DNA of 64,000 nucleotides from Reticulitermes speratus (taxonomy: Eukaryota; Arthropoda; Insecta; Blattodea; Rhinotermitidae): assembly GCA_021186555.1 (NCBI GenBank), contig JAJKFL010000006.1, positions 1,847,501 through 1,911,500 of the forward strand. The letters run 5' to 3'. Below, in pieces: positions 58,099 to 64,000 of the stretch. The notes below the pieces were generated by a model. The model saw only the letters and a program-made list of their open reading frames with translations. It did no database searches and had not been told where the DNA came from. The translations under genes and the position numbers were made by a program. Numbering within the stretch: position 1 is the first letter of the stretch; each line of letters begins with the position of its first letter.

Positions 58099-61000
58099 TC
58101 AAGCACTCTCATCGCCCTCATCATCATCATCATCATCATAATCACGTTCGTCCTCATAATCGTAGTCATAATCGCTCTCTTTCTCTTCATCTTTACTCTC
58201 TCTGTCAGTTTCACTGGCTAAACAGACAAATTAAAACAAGTCAGTACACAGTGTACAAGTAGGCATTCCCTTGCCAACCACATATTTCAAGTACAGCAGA
58301 ACCCTGTTAAGAAGTCTTTCAAGGGACCAGAGGATTAGGGACTCCTTAAGCGGGAAGACTTATTAAGAGGGAAGCTTATTAAAAGCAATAGGATTTCGGG
58401 ACTTTAAAAATCAGACTTCTTACAGGGGAAAACTTCTTCTGCAGGGACTTCTTATCCGGGTTCTACTGTACTTGCAATTTTTGATTTGTGTACACATGGA
58501 AACAATATGGTCAATATGATCCACACATACCGAGGACAGGGCCATAAAGGTGTCTGGAACCAGTTTTCTGCCTTACAGATCACCACTGCATTGTGTCTGT
58601 TACATATTTCATGGCTGCAACTCATGAAGTCACAATCTTGCTAACCACAGTTTGGTAATTGTAATTCTCAGCAACATAACCTGTATGATTGGCAAGGGAT
58701 TTCCGTATGTAACAACTATATACACTTATGTGAAAACATATTTAAAATTTCATATCAAATTTAAGGAGTTACTTTTTCACATGCCAACTTTGTTTGCAAT
58801 GATTTATTCAGTACCAGTAGTTAGTCACTGTTGTAACATTCCTAACCCTATTCATGTCGGCATTAACTGCTCCCCTTCCTTCACTATGCCACAGCTGTAC
58901 TTTTAGGCACATTCACAACGCAACTGTCAAATCAACCAATAGCTTTATCATGCCTGCATGGAACAACTTGATTCCCACCAAACAGATTTGGGAATTTTTA
59001 CTGAAATTTGTCAAAATATTCCAGTTTTGGTTAAAATCAGACAAAAGTAACAGGAATTTTACATGAAGACCTACTTACTTTCATGACTACTTTGGTTACT
59101 AATATTAGCATTGGTACCTTGATACTAAGGTTACCAGTGTTCCAGTGGTTGGTGTTGTTACCAAGTTTACCAAACTTCCTTTGTTCCTACATGAATGTTC
59201 TCTGGACATTGCCTGTTTTTTTCATCTCTCTTTTCCTTTTATCTATTTATATTTTCCTTTTTTCTGTAATTTCTTTTCCCCACTCTCATTTCCCTTAGAC
59301 TTACCAGGACCACCAGCAACGTTCCATTTGCTCATGCTCCCTCCCCTGTATCACACACCATTTCACCCAGCACAGCTCATTCCTCTACCCTGAAGATGGA
59401 GGCAGCAGGTTTCTCCAAACACTGCTACCTATGTACAGTGTCCTTACTGTACCTGACAACTATATTTGTCACTTCTTGCCACTACTGCATTGCACGTGTG
59501 GACAGTCGGCTCGCTCAGTGTGTTACATTAATATGATAAGCTGACAGGCAGCAGCAACTGCTTGCTGTCTGATAAAACAATGACATCGCAGTCTAACAGA
59601 ACTTATTTGTAATTATGATGATATGTTGACCACATTTATCCTCTGTTACGTTCTAAATACATTCCCCCACACATTACTTCTGCCAGAACACACATTCCTT
59701 ACCTTACAATGAAATTCCATATAAATTGATAGGTAACATTTGAACTGTATACGTTTCCCTAGTTCTGAGTTCTGTAATCTTTAATTGTGATGTTTCCATT
59801 GTGCCCAATGGCAAATATACAAACCCTTCAGCACAACTATAAACCTTTCTTACCATCAAGTCTCACTACATGTTCTGATTAAATAGTCATCTTCAGGCAA
59901 AACCCTTTAGCACATGTAAATAGCACATAACACACAGTGCTGACTCATCTCAAAATTTTGGGATCTCAAGTTTCACATAAAATTGTATAAGCGAAGAATG
60001 AATATTTAAAACAGTATGCTTTAAAAGCTTAAAATCACTTTGTAGGAAGACTGAGTAACAGTAAAATTGCTGCAAGGAATCTTCACACCAAGTGGGTCTC
60101 AGTTCCTGAAGCTTACTATTATCATTATTCATTACATTCTGATACAATTTTATGTGAAATTTGAGATTCCAAAGTTATGATATGAATCGGCAATGTGTGT
60201 TGCATACCATTTATATGTGTTGAAGAGACTTGCCTGAAGATAACTATTTGCAGTCGAAACACATTATCAGAGTTAATGGTAATAAACGTTTATAGTTGTG
60301 CGGACAGAATGTTCATTGTATTTGTATATCTAAGACTATTTTATACTGTAGCAGTGCAGTTCCAACATTTGACAACATACATGGTATGAGCACATTCTCC
60401 TGCTTCAGAACTTCAGTGACAAGTTTGTTGATGATTTCTCGACATCTATCATCCATACCACTTGGCATCCACCCCAGTCGTTCGTGACATTTAGCGCCTG
60501 GTGCTGGGGCTGGTAATTTTTCCAACATCTCTTGAATTTCAGGCACATCTATATCACAGTACTGAAACAGACATTAGTCACACAAATACTCCAGTACATC
60601 CTGTAGCAATGTACACAAGTATTAACATGTCAAATGACATCCAACACAAGCGATAACAAACAATAAGATGCAACAGTCCTCACATTCACCATCATATTTA
60701 TTTACTCTTTTGAAAATTTCTTTAGCCTTTAAAACAAAGTGGTAACTATGTTCTAGCTATTTGTGTTTTGTATGATTCTCAGTTATCAGTTATTTCCATG
60801 AACAGTATTAATTGGTTTGTCTTTGTAATGGAGATGAAGTGTGTTTACTGTGAGGAACTGAATTTTGAAATGTTATTTACACGAATGTCATGGGTCAAAG
60901 ACTTAAATGGCACCCAGCCTGTCCTCAACGGATACCTTTAAATTGCAGCAAGCCCCCCACTATTGTAAAAAAAAAAAAAACAAACAAACAAACATGGTAG

Positions 61001-62400
61001 GTCTGAGAACGACCATAGAAGATTATATGGCTGCCACCTATTGATGACAAGATGACACACTAGCAGTCCAAGCATGACTTCAAAACATGTGACAAATGTG
61101 GTACTGCTATTCACAAAGAGTAGCTAGGCTAACGACATCTGGAAACAATGTCAGTCAGCAGTGGGTTACCGGTAAACACGTACAGCGAATTTTAATGTTT
61201 TTCATGATTAACTAGGATGGATAAAAGCTTCACTAACACTGGAATCCATTTGCAATGTAACAACACTATTTGGTTCCAAGAATTTACAAACTGCAAGTAA
61301 TAAATATATAAAATTACAAGCTACAAGTAATACACAAAAGAACCTAAAAAGTATAAAAAGCAGGAAGTTTCTTTTGAATATAACACAAACACTTTTTTTC
61401 AAGCACAGAATACTTTAAATGATAGGAGAGCCTCATTCCATGAAACACCAAAGCAATCGACCTTACTTAATGAAAGACGTAGCTTGGTCGAGCTGAGTGT
61501 GATCTGCACAATAGAAGGGGAATGGTGAAAGATGACTTGCTAGCCACACAGTCTCACCTTGATTTGTCAGGACCAGTCGTGAACAGTCGAAACATTGCTA
61601 CTAAAATGGAAGATCATGAAGGGTCAAAATTCCAAACACAGATTCACAAACTTGGAGATTACTGTACAGTGCTTTTCTTCCCCCTTCTGAAGAAAGATAG
61701 GACAGGATTGGGGAAAGACAATTGGTTCTTTGATGAATATAACTGAATAAACTTACATTAAAATAAGAAGATTATCCTTATTTTTCAACTTCTGTTATTC
61801 CCTCATTGAAAAGGGCATTTTTATTTAACTTTTTTTTTTTCATAAAAAAAGTTGCAGTAAGCTGTGATCTTGCACACCACTACAATGCCCCTATGTCAAT
61901 GATAAGGAACCCACAGCTCCATGGACTTGTGTCTATGGCTGCTAGAGTTTTTGACCACACTGGTCAACTGCATGTTCTGACCTTATCCCCAAGAAAAGAG
62001 CTGCCAGCACCCATTGAATAGGAAGCTGTGTGGGCCCCAGAGCCAGTCTGGTCATTTTGGAGAAGAGAAAAATCTCATATCCTTCTGAGAATCTAACCCC
62101 ATATCGTAAAGCCCACAGCCTAGTCACAATACCGACAGCTATCTGGGCTCCCCTGTGATGTTCAGACTGTATATAATACCTGATAGAACATCTGTCTGGA
62201 AGGAGGCACTGTTCCAGGAAGGAATATATAGATGTTGTCATTATTTTCTATATCTTCAGTTTGTTTTTCTTCCATTTTCTCAGGTTGCAAGTTCTCCTTT
62301 GTGATGACAGCCGTTTTAGGGCGGCACGATGGACTTGATTTGTATGGCAGCAGATAGTTACAGTAACTTCTCTTGGCTTTCACCTTCATCTTTAAACCAC
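58099..62400 (-). CDS. Unrecognised gene, last three exons, acidic Asp/Tyr tail; 5' partial
   Basis: Three phase-consistent exons: 62400-62180 (acceptor CTTTCAG, donor GTATTA), 60561-60381 (acceptor CTGTTTCAG, donor GTATGT) and 58217-58099 (acceptor CTGTTTAG, stop TGA). They encode about 173 aa. The first is basic (MKVKAKRSYCNYLLPYKSS), then Glu-rich. The second contains VPEIQEMLEKLPAPAPGAKC and HERLGWMPSGMDDRCREIIN, ending KLVTEVLKQENVLIP. The third is SETDRESKDEEKESD followed by a YDYDY/DDDDDD tail and GDESA. No membrane segment or familiar domain is visible in these exons, and I do not recognise the family. The 5' part must lie right of 62400, probably beyond the window. Clean splice sites across three exons make it likely to be a real gene. 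Confidence 0.6.
58294..58468. mobile_element. 175-bp Tigger/pogo-like MITE
   Basis: Inverted ends CAGCAGAACCCTGTTAAGAA and CAGTAGAACCCGGATAAGAA (right end read on the minus strand), flanked by TA at 58292-58293 and 58469-58470. It has no coding capacity. It sits about 80 bp upstream, on the transcript strand, of the last exon of the acidic-tail gene. Confidence 0.8.
61225..61680. repeat. Dispersed repeat, about 400 bp (copy 3 of 3)
   Basis: Same family and orientation as 30965-31350. The open stretch over 61522-61746 within it is fortuitous. Confidence 0.72.
61985..62160 (-). mobile_element. SINE (family D), degenerate
   Basis: Shares GCCAGCACCCA, GCCAGTCTGGT and a tRNA-like end with the copy at 62525-62690. 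Confidence 0.5.
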
Positions 62401-62524
62401 CTGAAAGAGAATTTAATTGAAACAGTGGCTTGCTTATGCAGGTTACAAGGCAGAACTCCACTCATTCTTAACCTCAACACTAGCTGGAGGCGAGTGGTCA
62501 GTTTCATGTCCTGCCACTTTACCC

Positions 62525-62690
62525 CTGGGTAAAGAACCCCAGCACCCACTCAACAGGAGGCTGAATGGGCCTAAGCCAGTCTGGTTATTTAGAAGAGGGG
62601 AAAACCTCTTGCTCCTGCTGGGAGTTGAACCACAGATCATCCAACCCCTAGCTTAGTCACTACAGTGACTGACCTACACCGGCTCCAGAT
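62525..62690 (-). mobile_element. tRNA-derived SINE (family D)
   Basis: On the minus strand the head reads GCCGGTGTAGGTCAGTCACT with a B-box-like GTGGTTCAACTCCCAGC, then a body with CCAGACTGGCTTAGGCCCAT. Confidence 0.6.
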
Positions 62691-63069
62691 TTTAGGTTCA
62701 TATGCAATGTAATTGCACTGCATCTTCACGTCAGCAAATGTCTATATTTGATGACGTTACCATCAAACGTTCCATTATGATGTAACCCGTATTTATACTT
62801 CATTAAGAGCCATGTTTTTGTCAAGGTTATTCTTAAAAATATCACAAGTGTCTCATTAAGGGTGCTCTACTTGATACACTACTTACATTAATGCAGTAAT
62901 AATGCTTACATATTATGCAAAAATGTAATAGAATGAGATATGTGCATTTAAAAAAGAAAAAGGTCAATGAAAACAAACAAACAGAAAAGGAAGTGTATCA
63001 AATCTGCCCCAAAGCCAGGGAATTATGGAGGCAGTATGATTGTGGTGACCCAACTCTTGCCCACAGAGA

Positions 63070-63580
63070 AACGTATGTATAAACGTAACATTGAGGTGTG
63101 TTCATGTAACCATTGGTGTTGTGCAAAAGCAAGAAGTATTATACAATCTGAGTGTCTGTCTGTAGTCTTAGTTATGCAGCATACAAAGCACATGCGCTGT
63201 GTTATATTGTCATCTGTGGCCTGTCTGGCTCTACCATATTTTTCCACATTATCTCATAAACGGCACTACTTTCAGAAAAACGTTATTGAACATAATGTGT
63301 GTGTTTTGATTTTCTCTACAACTTTAGTCTGAAACAGTTCTCATTCTAAGCAGAATTCAGCGAGATATTATCATAAATGTACATACATCTTCATGTAAAG
63401 TGCCCGCTATTCTTATCAGATTTTAATCAAACTTGAGTTTTCTTGACAGGGTTTCGAAAAATACTGAAATATCAAATTTCATGAAAATCCATCCAATGTG
63501 AGCTGAGTTGTTCCATGCAAACAGACGAACAGACATGATGAAGCTAACATCATGTTTCGCAATTTTGCGAACACGCCTAA
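63070..63580 (+). repeat. Dispersed repeat (copy 3 of 3)
   Basis: Closely matches 8340-8835, including GCACATGCGCTGTGTTATAT and TTCGCAATTTTGCGAACACG at the end. Confidence 0.8.
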
Positions 63581-63599
63581 CAATAAACCAATGAAAACA

Positions 63600-64000
63600 C
63601 GCACACAATTGTATTAACCAAAGGTAAGAAAGAAAAAATCTGCACAGAAATATGACTCACTCACTCACTCAACCTGGGTTCTAGTTAAAGGCAAAACCCA
63701 CTCCTAAACATAATTTAGAATGACTGCCCACCTGAGACAGAATTTTGTTACCTGTCCGGTCACATCCACCTAAATCGACGAAAACACAGGAGTTTAGGAC
63801 TGGTTACCATGAAAGGGTAATGGGAAGGTCAAGGAACTTAAATGGCAGGAGCAGAAACCCCAGACACCAGCAGGGTCAGAGCTTGCCACAAGTCCAGTGA
63901 CATCGCTCAGTTTCTCTTATCCAAAGTGACTATTTCATTCAAAGGAGCTGCCAGCAGTTCCTATTCTGAAAGAAGACACCATACCAGCAGTTCGAAGTCT
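63600..64000. other. Right edge, no gene recognised
   Basis: I saw no convincing exon on either strand. Earlier exons of the acidic-tail gene would be expected in this direction. Confidence 0.4.

Overview
The window is eukaryotic nuclear DNA, almost certainly insect. Its genes are split by many GT-AG introns, and the space between them holds tRNA-derived SINEs, non-LTR retrotransposon fragments, mariner and Tigger/pogo DNA transposons, foldback elements and many minisatellites. This mix and the large introns suggest a big hemimetabolous genome such as cockroach or termite; that placement is inference. No bacterial features, rRNA genes or functional tRNA genes were seen.

Layout. 1-5 kb: a broken Tigger transposon and minisatellites. 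5.1-13.8 kb, minus strand: the first three coding exons of mitoguardin (MIGA/FAM73), whose remainder lies beyond the left edge. 14.2-21.9 kb, plus strand: a complete eight-exon FBXO42-like F-box/kelch gene, head to head with mitoguardin and carrying a full-length mariner-like element in its last intron. 25.0-53.0 kb, minus strand: a complete 18-exon SYF1/XAB2 gene (870 aa by my exon joining), a HAT-repeat spliceosome scaffold. 53.5-56.3 kb, plus strand: RBM18 (about 202 aa), head to head with SYF1. 58.1-62.4 kb, minus strand: the last three exons of an unrecognised gene with an acidic Asp/Tyr tail. Exons were joined by eye using splice motifs, intron phase and protein-family similarity; all joins are phase-consistent.

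The genes do not form a pathway, although SYF1 and RBM18 both concern RNA. Two divergent pairs (mitoguardin/FBXO42 and SYF1/RBM18) are each separated by about 0.5 kb and probably share promoter regions.

Most notable signals. (1) A recurring hammerhead-ribozyme-like core (CTGANGA, one extra base, stem II, GAAAC, short stem III ending GTA or GTC, stem I) sits inside palindromic repeats at about 7.6-7.8, 28.4, 47.95 and 49.8 kb, with decayed relatives elsewhere. (2) In SYF1, three tandem duplications abut splice sites: a 30-bp x33 minisatellite ending in a 3' splice site, an 84-bp x4 repeat abutting another, and a 44-bp x2 duplication of a 5' splice site. (3) RBM18 has CG where an AG acceptor is expected.
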